NCBI GenBank assembly: GCA_014801525.1
Contig: JAAVEB010000002.1
Coordinates: 1 to 64,000, forward strand
DNA from: Bacteroides sp.
GTDB taxonomy: Bacteria; Bacteroidota; Bacteroidia; Bacteroidales; Muribaculaceae
DNA length: 64,000 nucleotides
Direction of reading: 5' to 3'
Under the pieces are notes generated by a model. The model searched no databases. It saw only the letters and a program-made list of their open reading frames with translations, and was not told where the DNA came from. Below, piece by piece: positions 17,459 through 27,062 of this stretch (within the stretch, counting starts at the first letter, position 1; each line of letters begins with the position of its first letter). The position numbers and the translations under genes were made by a program.

Positions 17459-18038
17459 ATTACGCATTCTCACTAATGGAATCGTTGCGGAGAATCCGAC
17501 GTTTGTTCTCCTGCTCGGAATGTGTCCCACGTTGGGAACTACCGGCTCAGCGATGAATGGTATGTCAATGGGTCTTGCCACTACCGGAGTTTTGATTTGC
17601 TCCAACATGGCTATATCAGCGATCAAGAGCCTTGTACCTGACAAAGTTCGTATTCCCGCCTATATCGTGGTAATCGCTACGTTCGTGACCTTATTGCAGA
17701 TGATCATGCAAGCCTATCTGCCTGCTCTCAACGCAAGCTTAGGACTCTTCATACCTCTTATTGTGGTAAACTGTATCGTGCTCGGTCGCGCCGAGGCATT
17801 CGCTTCGCGCCACTCCGTTGGCGATTCTCTTTTCGACGGTATCGGTATCGGCCTTGGATTCACCATCGCACTAACACTTCTTGGCGCGGTTCGTGAAATT
17901 CTCGGAACCGGCTGTGTGTTTGGCGCCCAGATTTATCCCGAAACATTCGGTTCGCTCGTATTCGTGCTTGCGCCGGGAGCGTTCATCGCATTGGGATTTC
18001 TCGTGGCTTTGTTTAACTACATCCGTAAACGCTCATAG
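17451..18038 (+). CDS. rnfE: Rnf complex subunit RnfE
   Basis: A 195-residue, six-helix membrane subunit of the NqrD/RnfE family. A longer frame opens at 17394, but the start here is the ATG at 17451 (MNKLRILTNG). It matches the family's N terminus and overlaps the rnfG stop in the compact arrangement ATGAATAA. Conserved LLGMCPTLGTT and LIVVNCIVLGRAEAFA carry the cysteines thought to bind iron in the membrane with the partner RnfA. rnfA starts 2 bases later. Confidence 0.95.
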   Translation: MNKLRILTNGIVAENPTFVLLLGMCPTLGTTGSAMNGMSMGLATTGVLICSNMAISAIKSLVPDKVRIPAYIVVIATFVTLLQMIMQAYLPALNASLGLFIPLIVVNCIVLGRAEAFASRHSVGDSLFDGIGIGLGFTIALTLLGAVREILGTGCVFGAQIYPETFGSLVFVLAPGAFIALGFLVALFNYIRKRS

Positions 18039-18040
18039 TC

Positions 18041-18622
18041 ATGCTCGCATATCTTTCAATTATCATAACGGCGATATTTGTAAATAACATCGTCTTCGCG
18101 CAGTTCCTCGGAATATGCCCGTTCCTTGGCGTGTCCAAGAAGTTGTCGTCGGCTACCGGTATGGGAGCAGCCGTGACTTTCGTGATGCTTCTCGCCACTC
18201 TGGTGACCTGGTTGCTTCAAATATATGTGCTGAATCCTCTGGGACTCGCCTATATGCAGACTATCGTCTTCATTCTTGTGATCGCAGCGCTCGTTCAGAT
18301 GCTCGAAATCATCCTGAAGAAAATCGCTCCCGCCCTTTATCAGGCGCTTGGAGTGTTCCTTCCGCTCATCACCACCAACTGCGCGGTGCTCGGTGTTGCC
18401 ATTCTCGTTATCCAAAAAGGATTTAACCTCGGCGAGTCATTGGTGTATGCAGTCGCAACAGCGATAGGCTTCACCCTGGCGCTGGTTATCTTTGCCGGAA
18501 TCCGCGAGAAACTTGCCATCACTGACGTTCCCGCTCCAATGCGCGGAGTGCCCATCGCGCTTATCTGCGCCGGCATGCTCGCACTCGCTTTCATGGGATT
18601 TGCCGGAATCACCATCGGCTAA
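18041..18622 (+). CDS. rnfA: Rnf complex subunit RnfA
   Basis: A 193-residue, six-helix membrane subunit of the NqrE/RnfA family, pairing with RnfE in inverted topology. The conserved segments NNIVFAQFLGICPFLGVSKK (about 15-34) and LPLITTNCAVLGVAI hold the family cysteines. It is the last gene of the Rnf operon and is followed by a strong terminator. Confidence 0.96.
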   Translation: MLAYLSIIITAIFVNNIVFAQFLGICPFLGVSKKLSSATGMGAAVTFVMLLATLVTWLLQIYVLNPLGLAYMQTIVFILVIAALVQMLEIILKKIAPALYQALGVFLPLITTNCAVLGVAILVIQKGFNLGESLVYAVATAIGFTLALVIFAGIREKLAITDVPAPMRGVPIALICAGMLALAFMGFAGITIG

Positions 18623-18646
18623 ATCTTAACGATAGACATTTTTATC

Positions 18647-18685
18647 AGCATGAGCCTCGAATAATTGAGGCTCATGCTTTTTTTC
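18647..18685 (+). terminator. Terminator of the Rnf operon
   Basis: Stem GCATGAGCCTC (18648-18658) pairs with GAGGCTCATGC (18667-18677) around an 8-base loop, followed by seven or more T residues. The stem is perfect and lies about 25 bases after the rnfA stop. Confidence 0.92.
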
Positions 18686-18715
18686 ATTAAAAGATGTAAA
18701 TATCAGCTTTTTAAA

Positions 18716-18745
18716 TTGATTTTACGGGAAAAGTGATTATCTTTG
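18716..18745 (+). promoter_or_regulatory. Promoter of the secreted carbohydrate locus
   Basis: TTG at 18716-18718 and TATCTTTG at 18738-18745 are 19 bases apart, matching the Bacteroidota consensus. The first gene starts at 18811, giving a leader of about 60 bases. Confidence 0.72.
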
Positions 18746-18810
18746 CAATTTATTGATAGCTAATTTGTAACATCTCTCTTTATAACAGTCCAATCATTTC
18801 AATTCCAATC

Positions 18811-19284
18811 ATGAAAAAATTGATAATTTTGTTGTTTATCATCTGTTCTTCCTATTCATGCCTGCACACCTATGCGGCATCGGAATCGAACTGGATGATG
18901 CATACCGACACGCAACAGCGAATCGCAATGGAGAATGTGGAATGTCTCGTGGCAACGGATCATTCGGAACTCTTCTCGATATTGCTTAAGGATAATTCAC
19001 TCATACCCGACGTGAAGGAAATCACATTCAAGAAAGAATCTGTCGCGGGGATTCAGAACGCGGCTTCAACACGGGAGCCTCTTTTTGTCGCAGGAGCGTC
19101 GACACTGATCATTTCCAATATTTCGGAACAAGCATTGAACATCGATATCTACAATTTGACCGGTCAGCGTCAGATTTCGGTTAAAGCCAATTCTGAAAAG
19201 ACCGAGATAGACATAACCTCACTTCCCGCGGGGGCTTATATAGTAGCCGTGGGGAATTCTTCATTTAAATTTCTAAAAAATTAA
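18811..19284 (+). CDS. Small secreted protein with a sorting-domain-like C terminus
   Basis: A 157-residue exported protein with a signal peptide (about 1-22). The middle is not recognised. The last 70 residues (ADGA-free IDIYNLTGQ ... IDITSLPAGAYIVAVG ... FKFLKN) look like the C-terminal sorting domain of type IX secretion (type A) or the related beta-sandwich tails common in Prevotella and Muribaculaceae. No type IX machinery is in the window, so surface delivery is only possible. It starts a three-gene run, with the deacetylase-like gene 10 bases downstream. Confidence 0.72.
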   Translation: MKKLIILLFIICSSYSCLHTYAASESNWMMHTDTQQRIAMENVECLVATDHSELFSILLKDNSLIPDVKEITFKKESVAGIQNAASTREPLFVAGASTLIISNISEQALNIDIYNLTGQRQISVKANSEKTEIDITSLPAGAYIVAVGNSSFKFLKN

Positions 19285-19294
19285 TTTCTCTCCT

Positions 19295-21253
19295 ATGAAA
19301 CGCACTGTAACAAGCATCATTCTCGGCGCCGCAATAATCTTGCCCGCGATTGCGAATTTTGTAATCGAAACCAACGACGGAAAACGCCACGTTTCAAAAA
19401 TGCCAAAATTTGAAAATGCCGGCAAGGTTGACGATATTGACATTGAAAATATTCTGCGCATAACCCACAACCCTCTGTCTTCGGCAGAAACCGCGCCTGA
19501 ATTCAACGAGCGGAATCAAAACAGGCTTGCCGTGCTCGACATGAATCAGCGTAACGGCGAAAACGAGAGCGGCTCGGAAAACAGCCGCAACGTGTATTCA
19601 GCCGAGTACATGGCTATGCTTGCAGGTATGCCCTCATTCACGACCCAAGACCTTCAGGAGGCGATGGATAAAGCCTCGATGATTCTGCTGTCGTCAAGAG
19701 TGAAACAATCTTCATTCACCACCGATGAGTTGTCGGCTATCGAAAAGTGGGTGGCGAATGGCGGCGTAATCATCGCGCCCGCCATCGAATGCTCAAACAA
19801 GGGCGACCTGTATGAAATATTCGGCTTGAGCGAGAGAGCATCGGGAAAAGCCTACACTACCCTCACGTGGGTCGACAGCGACTGCGAGGAGCTAAAATAT
19901 TTTGACACTCCCGAGGAGAAAACCGTGGTGACAACCAATCTCAGCACTACCGCCTATGGAACGACCACCGGCGAAACGCTTGCCACGTTCAACGACGGAA
20001 AGAGCGCCGTGGTTAAAAACATACACGGGAAAGGGGCAGCCTACACCGTGGGGGTGCGGTGGCGCGACATGATACAGCGTTTCCACCTTAATAAGGACGG
20101 AAGCATACAGCGCTTGTCGAGCAATGCGTTTGAACCGTCGGGCGACGTATACTCTCTGTTCCTGCGTTCGGTCTATAATGCCCATAACCCTGTGAGCGTG
20201 TGGAAATACACTATTCCCGACGGACAGCCGTCGCTGCTGGTGCCTACTCATGACTGCGACTCGCGCACTGCCTATGATTCGATGTACTATGTTTCAGACT
20301 ATGAAAAAAGCCTCGGGCTACGCGCCCACTACTTTCTGACAGTGCATTATTTCAGGGACGCGCCCTATCTGTCGGCATTTTATAATAGCGAAACCGTTGT
20401 CAAAGCCAAAGAGCTTCTCGCTGCCGGACACACCGTGGGCAGCCACTCCATCTGTCACTTCCCTGACTTCAACAAGACGGAACTATTCCCCATGGATATT
20501 GTCACCGAAGAAGAATATGCGGCGAGAGCCACCCACAAAACCGATACCACTGCAGGCGGATCGACCTGGGCTGAAGTGGTGCTGTCAAAGAATATTATCG
20601 AACGTGACCTCGGAAACAATGTGCGTTCGTTCAGAAGCGGACACCTTTGCGTGAACAAGAATATGCCTGAAGCAAAAGTGGCAGGCAACTATAAATTCAC
20701 GTCGTGCTATGCGGCAAGCGACCTGCTCAGCAATTTCCCGTATTATATAAGACTTCAGAATGACTGGCCCGGCGAGCTCACCGACGTGCTGTCGATGCCT
20801 CTCCATATCTCGGACGTGTTCAGCAAGGACAAGATGGACGAGACCAATTGGGAAAGCAAAATCGACGTGTGGGTTCCGGTGTATGAAAAGTTGCGCGATA
20901 ACCATGGCGCATGCATCCTGCTCATTCATCCTAACCGCAAGTGGAAGATGGAGGCTCAGAAATTACTTATCGAACGGCTTGGGCTTACGCCTCAGGAATT
21001 GTGCAATTTTGAAGAGTATGGCGAATTCTGGGTGAACAGGGCGAAGTTTGATTTCTCTTATGACTATGACGAGTCAACCGAGTCATTGATTATTAAAACT
21101 ACGCGCGCAGAGATTGAAGCCAATCCCCGCCTCGGGCTGATGATCGAAGCCACCTCGCCCGTGAGCAACGCAACCGTAATTGACGAAACCGGAGCGATTC
21201 ATCCTTCCAAGGTCAAACTCACGCCTGATAACAAATATATCATATTGCTATAA
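19295..21253 (+). CDS. Secreted polysaccharide-deacetylase-like protein
   Basis: A 652-residue protein with a signal peptide (about 1-20). Residues about 100-260 resemble a class I amidotransferase-like sandwich fold without clear catalytic residues. Residues about 310-560 look like a NodB/CE4-type barrel: HDCD at 319-322 supplies the metal and catalytic Asp pair, and GHTVGSHSICH at 378-388 the metal histidines. A beta-rich tail follows. CE4 enzymes remove N- or O-acetyl groups from glycans; here the true substrate is unknown. It lies between the sorting-domain protein (10 bases upstream) and a GH28 gene (6 bases downstream), so joint action on an acetylated polysaccharide is inferred. Confidence 0.75.
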   Translation: MKRTVTSIILGAAIILPAIANFVIETNDGKRHVSKMPKFENAGKVDDIDIENILRITHNPLSSAETAPEFNERNQNRLAVLDMNQRNGENESGSENSRNVYSAEYMAMLAGMPSFTTQDLQEAMDKASMILLSSRVKQSSFTTDELSAIEKWVANGGVIIAPAIECSNKGDLYEIFGLSERASGKAYTTLTWVDSDCEELKYFDTPEEKTVVTTNLSTTAYGTTTGETLATFNDGKSAVVKNIHGKGAAYTVGVRWRDMIQRFHLNKDGSIQRLSSNAFEPSGDVYSLFLRSVYNAHNPVSVWKYTIPDGQPSLLVPTHDCDSRTAYDSMYYVSDYEKSLGLRAHYFLTVHYFRDAPYLSAFYNSETVVKAKELLAAGHTVGSHSICHFPDFNKTELFPMDIVTEEEYAARATHKTDTTAGGSTWAEVVLSKNIIERDLGNNVRSFRSGHLCVNKNMPEAKVAGNYKFTSCYAASDLLSNFPYYIRLQNDWPGELTDVLSMPLHISDVFSKDKMDETNWESKIDVWVPVYEKLRDNHGACILLIHPNRKWKMEAQKLLIERLGLTPQELCNFEEYGEFWVNRAKFDFSYDYDESTESLIIKTTRAEIEANPRLGLMIEATSPVSNATVIDETGAIHPSKVKLTPDNKYIILL

Positions 21254-21259
21254 CCGATC

Positions 21260-22657
21260 ATGTTAAAAAATCTCGTAAAACTATCACTCGTTTCAGCGGC
21301 GGCAGTGTGCGCCCTTGCGTCGTGCTCGCCGAAGGAGGCGACTCCGTGGGATGAAATGGAGAATGTGCTCTCAAGAATCAAAGCGCCGTCATTTCCCGAC
21401 AACACCTACACTATCTCGGATTATTACACCGAGGGGGACTCGCTCTATACTAATGCAATCAACCTGGCGATAAAGACTTGCTCGGAAAACGGCGGAGGCA
21501 CAGTGGTCATTCCCGACGGCACATTCAAGACCGCCCCTATCAGACTGCTGTCAAACGTCAACCTGCATTTATCGGACAGCACCCTGCTGAAGTTCGTGAC
21601 TGACGAAGAACTTTTTGACACCGTGCTCACACGCATCGAAGGGATAGATTGCTACAACATCTCTCCCCTCATCTATGCCTACGAGGCGACAAATGTGGCT
21701 ATCACCGGCAAGGGGGTTATGGACGGATGCGCCGACACCACCAATTGGTTTACCCCGGCGCGTCTTAAAGGAGTTGTGAACGAGAACGGCGACAAAGTGA
21801 ACGAGAAGACGCTGCTTTACCAGATGAAGGAGGACTCGCTACCGGTGGAACAGCGCGTGTTTATCGGCAAGGAGGGAATACGCCCTCAGTTCATCAACCT
21901 GTATAAGTGCAAGAATGTTCTGCTCGAAGGCTTCACGCTCCACAACTCGCCTTTCTGGCTTATTCATCCTCTCATGTGTGAGAATGTGACGGTCAAAGGG
22001 GTGACCATGCAGAGCCATGGCACCAATAATGACGGATGTGACCCGGAGTCATGCCGTGACGTGCTTATCGACAGTTGCCGATTTGACACGGGCGATGACT
22101 GTATAGCAATTAAATCAGGTCGAGATCAGGACGGCAGGCGTTGGAATATGCCTTGCGAAAACGTAATCGTGAGAAACTGCTCGATGAAAGACGGACATGC
22201 AGGCGTGGCAATGGGCAGCGAGATAACCGGCGGAGTCAGCAACGTGTGGGTTGAAGACTGCGTGATGGACAGTCCGAACCTTGACCGCATAATCAGAATA
22301 AAATCCAATGCGGAAAGAGGGGGTGAAGTGCAAAACATATTTGCGCGCAACATCACCGTCGGCGAGTGCCGCCAGTCGATTCTGGGCTTCGAGCTCCAAT
22401 ACTGGTATGTGTATGACGGTCCTTATCTCCCCTATTTCCACAATATCCACCTCGAAAACATAACCAGCAAGAAGAGCCAGTATGTGCTCAACCTTGAAGG
22501 ATTTGAGGATAAGGTTCAGGCACGCGACATCGTGATAAAGAATTGCACGTTTGACGGCGTTACCTCTCCCGAAATAAACCATATAGTGGGCGTTGAGGAC
22601 ATCACATTTGAAAATGTGGTAGTAAACGGCAAACCTTATACCTATAACGGGAATTAA
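21260..22657 (+). CDS. GH28 family glycoside hydrolase, lipoprotein
   Basis: A 465-residue parallel beta-helix enzyme of the polygalacturonase family (GH28), anchored by a lipobox L19-A-S-C22. Active-site motifs are intact: NNDGCD (256-261; the usual NTD motif reads NND), GDD (278-280), GH (312-313) and RIK (346-348), giving the acidic set Asp258/279/280. The family hydrolyses galacturonic-acid-containing pectins or related links such as those in rhamnogalacturonan. No SusC/SusD pair accompanies it. The operon ends at a strong terminator 30 bases downstream. Confidence 0.9.
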   Translation: MLKNLVKLSLVSAAAVCALASCSPKEATPWDEMENVLSRIKAPSFPDNTYTISDYYTEGDSLYTNAINLAIKTCSENGGGTVVIPDGTFKTAPIRLLSNVNLHLSDSTLLKFVTDEELFDTVLTRIEGIDCYNISPLIYAYEATNVAITGKGVMDGCADTTNWFTPARLKGVVNENGDKVNEKTLLYQMKEDSLPVEQRVFIGKEGIRPQFINLYKCKNVLLEGFTLHNSPFWLIHPLMCENVTVKGVTMQSHGTNNDGCDPESCRDVLIDSCRFDTGDDCIAIKSGRDQDGRRWNMPCENVIVRNCSMKDGHAGVAMGSEITGGVSNVWVEDCVMDSPNLDRIIRIKSNAERGGEVQNIFARNITVGECRQSILGFELQYWYVYDGPYLPYFHNIHLENITSKKSQYVLNLEGFEDKVQARDIVIKNCTFDGVTSPEINHIVGVEDITFENVVVNGKPYTYNGN

Positions 22658-22687
22658 ACCCGACACAAATTCAATCAAACGCTTTCA

Positions 22688-22735
22688 ATATCCGCAGGAT
22701 ATCCCGGTCATCGGGAAATCCTGCGGATATATTTT
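22688..22735 (+). terminator. Terminator after the GH28 gene
   Basis: Arms ATATCCGCAGGAT (22688-22700) and ATCCTGCGGATAT (22718-22730) pair perfectly, with an inner CCCG/CGGG stem, followed by ATTTT. It separates the carbohydrate locus from alaS. Confidence 0.88.
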
Positions 22736-22822
22736 CTCACCTATCCAGCATTTTTATCGCACGGAGACTTCACGGAAGTAAATAAAATTGGTCATGGCGG
22801 CTGAAATCTAACTGTTTTTATG

Positions 22823-22830
22823 TACCTTTG
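22823..22830 (+). promoter_or_regulatory. -7 box of alaS
   Basis: TACCTTTG lies 38 bases before the chosen alaS start at 22869. No clear -33 TTTG is at the expected distance. The box ends 8 bases before an upstream in-frame ATG at 22839, which argues against that ATG being used. Confidence 0.55.
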
Positions 22831-22868
22831 CACTCTAATTGAACGAAATAACTACAACATACATCGAA

Positions 22869-25499
22869 ATGCTCACAGCAAAGGAAATCAGAGAGTCTTT
22901 CAAAGACTTCTTCCGCGGAAAAGGACACCAGATTGTTCCTTCCGCTCCAATGGTTATCAAGGATGATCCCACACTGATGTTCACCAATGCGGGAATGAAT
23001 CAGTTTAAAGACATAATTCTCGGCAATGCAGCGGCGAAGCACAAACGTGTAGCCGATTCACAAAAATGTCTGCGAGTAAGCGGCAAGCATAATGACCTTG
23101 AAGAGGTGGGGATGGACACCTATCACCACACTATGTTTGAGATGCTCGGCAACTGGTCATTTGGCGACTATTTCAAGAAAGAAGCCATTGACTGGGCATG
23201 GGAATATCTTGTAGACGTGCTGAAACTGAATCCTGAAAATCTCTATGCAACGGTATTTGAAGGATCGGAATCAGAGGGTTTGAGCCGCGATGACGAAGCT
23301 GCGTCATTCTGGGAAAAACATCTTCCCGCCGATCATATCATAAACGGAAACAAGCATGACAATTTCTGGGAAATGGGCGACACGGGTCCCTGCGGTCCCT
23401 GCTCGGAAATACATATCGACCTTCGCAGCGAAGAGGAAAAGAAGCAGATTCCCGGCCGAGACCTCGTGAACCACGACCATCCCCAGGTGATCGAGATATG
23501 GAATCTCGTGTTCATGCAGTATAACCGCAAGGCTGACGGCTCGCTCGAACCGCTTCCAGCCAAAGTGATTGACACCGGAATGGGTTTTGAACGTCTTTGC
23601 ATGGCTCTTCAGGGCAAAAAATCCAACTATGACACTGACGTGTTCACTCCCCTCATCAATAAGATTGCGGAACTTTCGGGCAAACGCTATGGCGACGATA
23701 AGAAAGTTGACATCGCAATGCGAGTCATCGCCGACCATGTGCGCACAATCTCGTTCTCAATAGCCGACTCGCAGTTGCCCGGCAACGCAAAAGCGGGATA
23801 TGTGATACGCCGTATCCTGCGCCGCGCAGTGCGCTATGCTTACACGTTCCTCGATCAGAAACAGGCGTTCATGTATCGACTCGTCGACACTCTTATCGAA
23901 AGCATGGGTGAAGCTTATCCCGAACTTCCTCAGCAGCGCGAACTGATCATGCGCGTCATCAAGGAGGAGGAAGACGCTTTCCTTCGCACTCTTGACAACG
24001 GTATACGCCTTCTCGACAACGCTATCGCAACAGCCAAGGCTCAGGGTAAAAATCAGATTTCAGGAAAAGAGGCGTTTGTGCTCTATGACACCTACGGATT
24101 CCCTCTCGACTTGACTGAGCTGATTCTGAAAGAAAACGGCATGAGTCTCGACAATGCCGAATTTGAGCAGGAAATGGCAGCTCAGAAAGCACGCGCCCGT
24201 AACGCTGCCGCCGTAGAGACAGGTGACTGGATTCAGCTACGCGACGGCGAATCAGAATTCGTGGGATATGACACATTGTCGGCTCCCGGCAACATTCTGA
24301 AATATCGTCAGGTGAAGCAAAAGGGCAAGGAATTTTTCCAGCTGATACTCGACCGCACTCCGTTCTATGCTGAAATGGGCGGTCAGGTAGGCGACAGCGG
24401 AACCCTCACCTTCCCCGACGGAGAAGTAATTGAAATCTTCGACACAAAACGAGAAAACGGAGTTGCAGTTCATCTGACCAAGAAACTCCCCTCGGAAAAC
24501 AATATCGACAAGACTTTCACTTCACAGGTGAATGAAGAGGCGCGCGTCGCAACTTCATGCAACCACACCGCCACCCACCTTCTTCACGAAGCCCTACGCG
24601 AAGTGCTTGGAAGCCATGTTGAACAGCGCGGTTCGTTTGTTTCGCCCGACGTTTTGCGCTTTGACTTCTCTCATTTCCAAAAACTGACCCCCGAGGAGAT
24701 CAAGAAGGTGGAGCATCTTGCCAACGAGCGTGTGCGCCGCGCCATCGCGCGTGACGAAGCTCGCAATGTTCCCATCGAAAAAGCTCGTGAAATGGGAGCA
24801 ATGGCACTCTTCGGCGAAAAATATGGCGACGAAGTGCGCGTGATACGCTACGGCAGCTCGGTGGAACTGTGTGGAGGAACTCACGTTGATAACACCGGTA
24901 ATATCGGAATCATCAAAATCGTTTCGGAAAGCAGTATCGCTGCCGGAATACGACGCATCGAAGCCATCACAGGAAAGCAGGTGGAACTCGCCATTGAACG
25001 CATGCAGGACACTTTGCAGGAGATAGGCAGCATGTTTAACAACTCGCCTAATCTTGTCCAGGCTCTGCGCAAGTCAATCGAAGAGAACGCTGAATTAAAA
25101 CGCCAGGCTGAGGAGTTCTTCCAGGAAAGAGCCAATAATCTTGCCAACAATCTTCTCAGCAAAGCCCGTGACGTGAACGGCATCAAAGTTGTGGAACACA
25201 CCGGTATCGCCCTTCCCGAAGTGGTCAAGAGCGTGGCATTCCTTGTCAGAGCCAAATCGCCCGAGCACACAGTGTTCATCGGAGCTACTCATGACGCATC
25301 GAGCAAGCCGCTCCTAACCCTCATGATTACAGAAGACCTTACCAAAGAGGGCATGAACGCATCGACGGCAGTGCGCAACGCAGCTAAACTGATAAAAGGC
25401 GGCGGCGGGGGTCAGCCAGGATTCGCTCAAGCCGGAGGCAAGGACAAAGAAGGCCTTGTCCAAGCCCATGAGAACATTAAGGAGACTCTGGGGTTATAA
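22869..25499 (+). CDS. alaS: Alanyl-tRNA synthetase
   Basis: An 876-residue class II synthetase that charges tRNA-Ala with alanine. The start is taken as [15 protein letters not shown], the family's conserved N terminus, in place of an in-frame ATG 30 bases upstream. The catalytic core includes the [13 protein letters not shown] loop. The editing domain has [11 protein letters not shown] (near residue 565) and CGGTH (near 668) for zinc and deacylation. The C-Ala domain has the glycine run [14 protein letters not shown] near 840. Length and domain order are normal. A lipoprotein hydrolase gene starts 4 bases after the stop. Confidence 0.97.
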   Translation: MLTAKEIRESFKDFFRGKGHQIVPSAPMVIKDDPTLMFTNAGMNQFKDIILGNAAAKHKRVADSQKCLRVSGKHNDLEEVGMDTYHHTMFEMLGNWSFGDYFKKEAIDWAWEYLVDVLKLNPENLYATVFEGSESEGLSRDDEAASFWEKHLPADHIINGNKHDNFWEMGDTGPCGPCSEIHIDLRSEEEKKQIPGRDLVNHDHPQVIEIWNLVFMQYNRKADGSLEPLPAKVIDTGMGFERLCMALQGKKSNYDTDVFTPLINKIAELSGKRYGDDKKVDIAMRVIADHVRTISFSIADSQLPGNAKAGYVIRRILRRAVRYAYTFLDQKQAFMYRLVDTLIESMGEAYPELPQQRELIMRVIKEEEDAFLRTLDNGIRLLDNAIATAKAQGKNQISGKEAFVLYDTYGFPLDLTELILKENGMSLDNAEFEQEMAAQKARARNAAAVETGDWIQLRDGESEFVGYDTLSAPGNILKYRQVKQKGKEFFQLILDRTPFYAEMGGQVGDSGTLTFPDGEVIEIFDTKRENGVAVHLTKKLPSENNIDKTFTSQVNEEARVATSCNHTATHLLHEALREVLGSHVEQRGSFVSPDVLRFDFSHFQKLTPEEIKKVEHLANERVRRAIARDEARNVPIEKAREMGAMALFGEKYGDEVRVIRYGSSVELCGGTHVDNTGNIGIIKIVSESSIAAGIRRIEAITGKQVELAIERMQDTLQEIGSMFNNSPNLVQALRKSIEENAELKRQAEEFFQERANNLANNLLSKARDVNGIKVVEHTGIALPEVVKSVAFLVRAKSPEHTVFIGATHDASSKPLLTLMITEDLTKEGMNASTAVRNAAKLIKGGGGGQPGFAQAGGKDKEGLVQAHENIKETLGL

Positions 25500-25503
25500 T
25501 TAT

Positions 25504-26550
25504 ATGAACCGAATATTTATACAGATAATTGCAATGGTCGGCACGATAGCGCCGACCATTGTGTCATGTAGCGAGTCCTCTCAAGTCCAAGCGCCCGATT
25601 ATGCAACCACATGGCAACCCGACACACTCGGCGACGGCTATGAGATGCGTTATGTGAGACAAAATGACGATTACAGCGGCGCCGTGAGGTCGACAATCAT
25701 CAGGAAGCAAAGCCCGTGTGGAAGCGATCGAGGCATTCTCTATGTACACGGATTCAATGATTATTTCTTCCAGAAAGAGATGGGCGACCGCTTCGTTGAC
25801 TCTTGTTACAGTTTTTATGCCGTAGACTTGCGCAAGTACGGACGCTCGATTATTCCCGGTCAAAAATTGTTTCAGGTTCGCGACATGAAAGAATATTTTC
25901 CCGATATCGACTCAGCGCTGGTTCAGATGCGCCATGACGGCATAACCGAAATTATACTCATGGGGCATTCTACCGGAGGACTCACGACATCATTGTTCAT
26001 GAACTATGAGCCTGACCCGGGGATAAAGGGATTGATACTCAACAGCCCCTTTCTTGACTGGAATTTAAGTCCATTTCTTGAAAAAGCGGCGGTGCCGGCA
26101 GTCGATATAGCCGGAGCCTTATTTCCGAACATAAAGATTTCACAAGACAAGAGTCGCCTATACAGCGAAAGCCTCTTGAAAAAATATGGGGGCGAATGGG
26201 ACTACAACACGTCATGGAAACTGGAGGAATCGCCCGATGTGGATGCCGGCTGGATAAGAGCAATAGAGGAGGCTCAGGAGAAACTGCACAAGGATTCCCA
26301 CATCACCGTTCCCATCCTGTTGCTTCATTCCGATTCTTCCTATGCAGATGGCGACTCGCTCCAAAAAGCGAAGAGATCGGACGCTGTGCTCGATGTCGCT
26401 GACATATCAAAATATGGGAAACTCTTAGGCGACAGCGTGACCGAAATAACCATAAAAGGCGGACTACACGACCTTGCCCTGTCACGGAAGGCGGCAAGAG
26501 ATTCAATGTTCACAGTGATTTTTGAGTGGCTCAAAGCCAATCGAATCTAA
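25504..26550 (+). CDS. Alpha/beta-hydrolase lipoprotein (S33-type)
   Basis: A 348-residue hydrolase. The start chosen is the ATG at 25504; a longer frame from 25456 overlaps alaS and would bury the signal peptide. The lipobox is I19-V-S-C22. The fold is shown by LYVHGF (79-84), the nucleophile elbow GHSTGG (154-159, Ser156), an acid in LLLHSDSSYADGD and the histidine in GGLHDLALS. The family includes monoacylglycerol lipase-like and aminopeptidase-like enzymes; the substrate is unclear. It is probably periplasm- or surface-exposed. It is only 4 bases after alaS, so it is probably cotranscribed. A terminator follows. Confidence 0.87.
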   Translation: MNRIFIQIIAMVGTIAPTIVSCSESSQVQAPDYATTWQPDTLGDGYEMRYVRQNDDYSGAVRSTIIRKQSPCGSDRGILYVHGFNDYFFQKEMGDRFVDSCYSFYAVDLRKYGRSIIPGQKLFQVRDMKEYFPDIDSALVQMRHDGITEIILMGHSTGGLTTSLFMNYEPDPGIKGLILNSPFLDWNLSPFLEKAAVPAVDIAGALFPNIKISQDKSRLYSESLLKKYGGEWDYNTSWKLEESPDVDAGWIRAIEEAQEKLHKDSHITVPILLLHSDSSYADGDSLQKAKRSDAVLDVADISKYGKLLGDSVTEITIKGGLHDLALSRKAARDSMFTVIFEWLKANRI

Positions 26551-26570
26551 ACAATATCTTCTTATTATTT

Positions 26571-26617
26571 GTTAAACCATCGGCAGCAAGGGAAAAAGCT
26601 GTCGATGGTTTAACTTT
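26571..26617 (+). terminator. Terminator after the alaS-hydrolase operon
   Basis: The arm TTAAACCATCGGCAGC pairs with GCTGTCGATGGTTTAA (one G-U pair) around an AAGGGAAAAA loop, followed by CTTTT. It lies about 20 bases after the hydrolase stop and 20 bases before the next gene. Confidence 0.85.
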
Positions 26618-26639
26618 TAAGAGAAAAATTTAATGCGTT

Positions 26640-27062
26640 ATGCTTAGGATAAAGGAATTAGCAACAGTGACAATTTTATTGCTTTTAATTGCTTGCAGCA
26701 ACAGCCTGTGGGATGAACTGCCCTCATCTATTTCCACATTCATATCAACCTATTATCCGATGTCGGGCATAAGCAAATATGAGGAGGCGAATGGCAATTA
26801 TTATGTCACAGTCAAAAACGGCGCGTCGCTCGTGTTTGATTCAAACTATGAGTGGAAGAGCATCAACGGCAACGGAACGACATTGCCCGAAATTTTCGTG
26901 ACCGACAAACTGCCTGAAAAGTTAGTAAGATATCTTACTGAACTTGAAGAAACCAATGCCGTATACGCCGCCGAAAATCAGCCGCGCGTGATAATCCTGT
27001 CAATGCTTAATTATAAAATCACTTACACGAAAGAGACTGAAGAGGTCACTCAGGAAGAATAG
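26640..27062 (+). CDS. PepSY-like lipoprotein (DUF2874-like)
   Basis: A 140-residue lipoprotein with signal and lipobox LIAC. The pattern LPSSISTFISTYYP...GISKYEEANGNYYVTVKNGASLVFDSNYEWKS matches the small PepSY-like proteins (beta-lactamase-inhibitor-like fold) common in Bacteroidales, usually one or two repeats per protein. The function is unknown; they probably bind something in the periplasm. The acidic tail overlaps, by 17 bases, the end of a convergent minus-strand gene. No terminator is visible between them. Confidence 0.75.
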   Translation: MLRIKELATVTILLLLIACSNSLWDELPSSISTFISTYYPMSGISKYEEANGNYYVTVKNGASLVFDSNYEWKSINGNGTTLPEIFVTDKLPEKLVRYLTELEETNAVYAAENQPRVIILSMLNYKITYTKETEEVTQEE

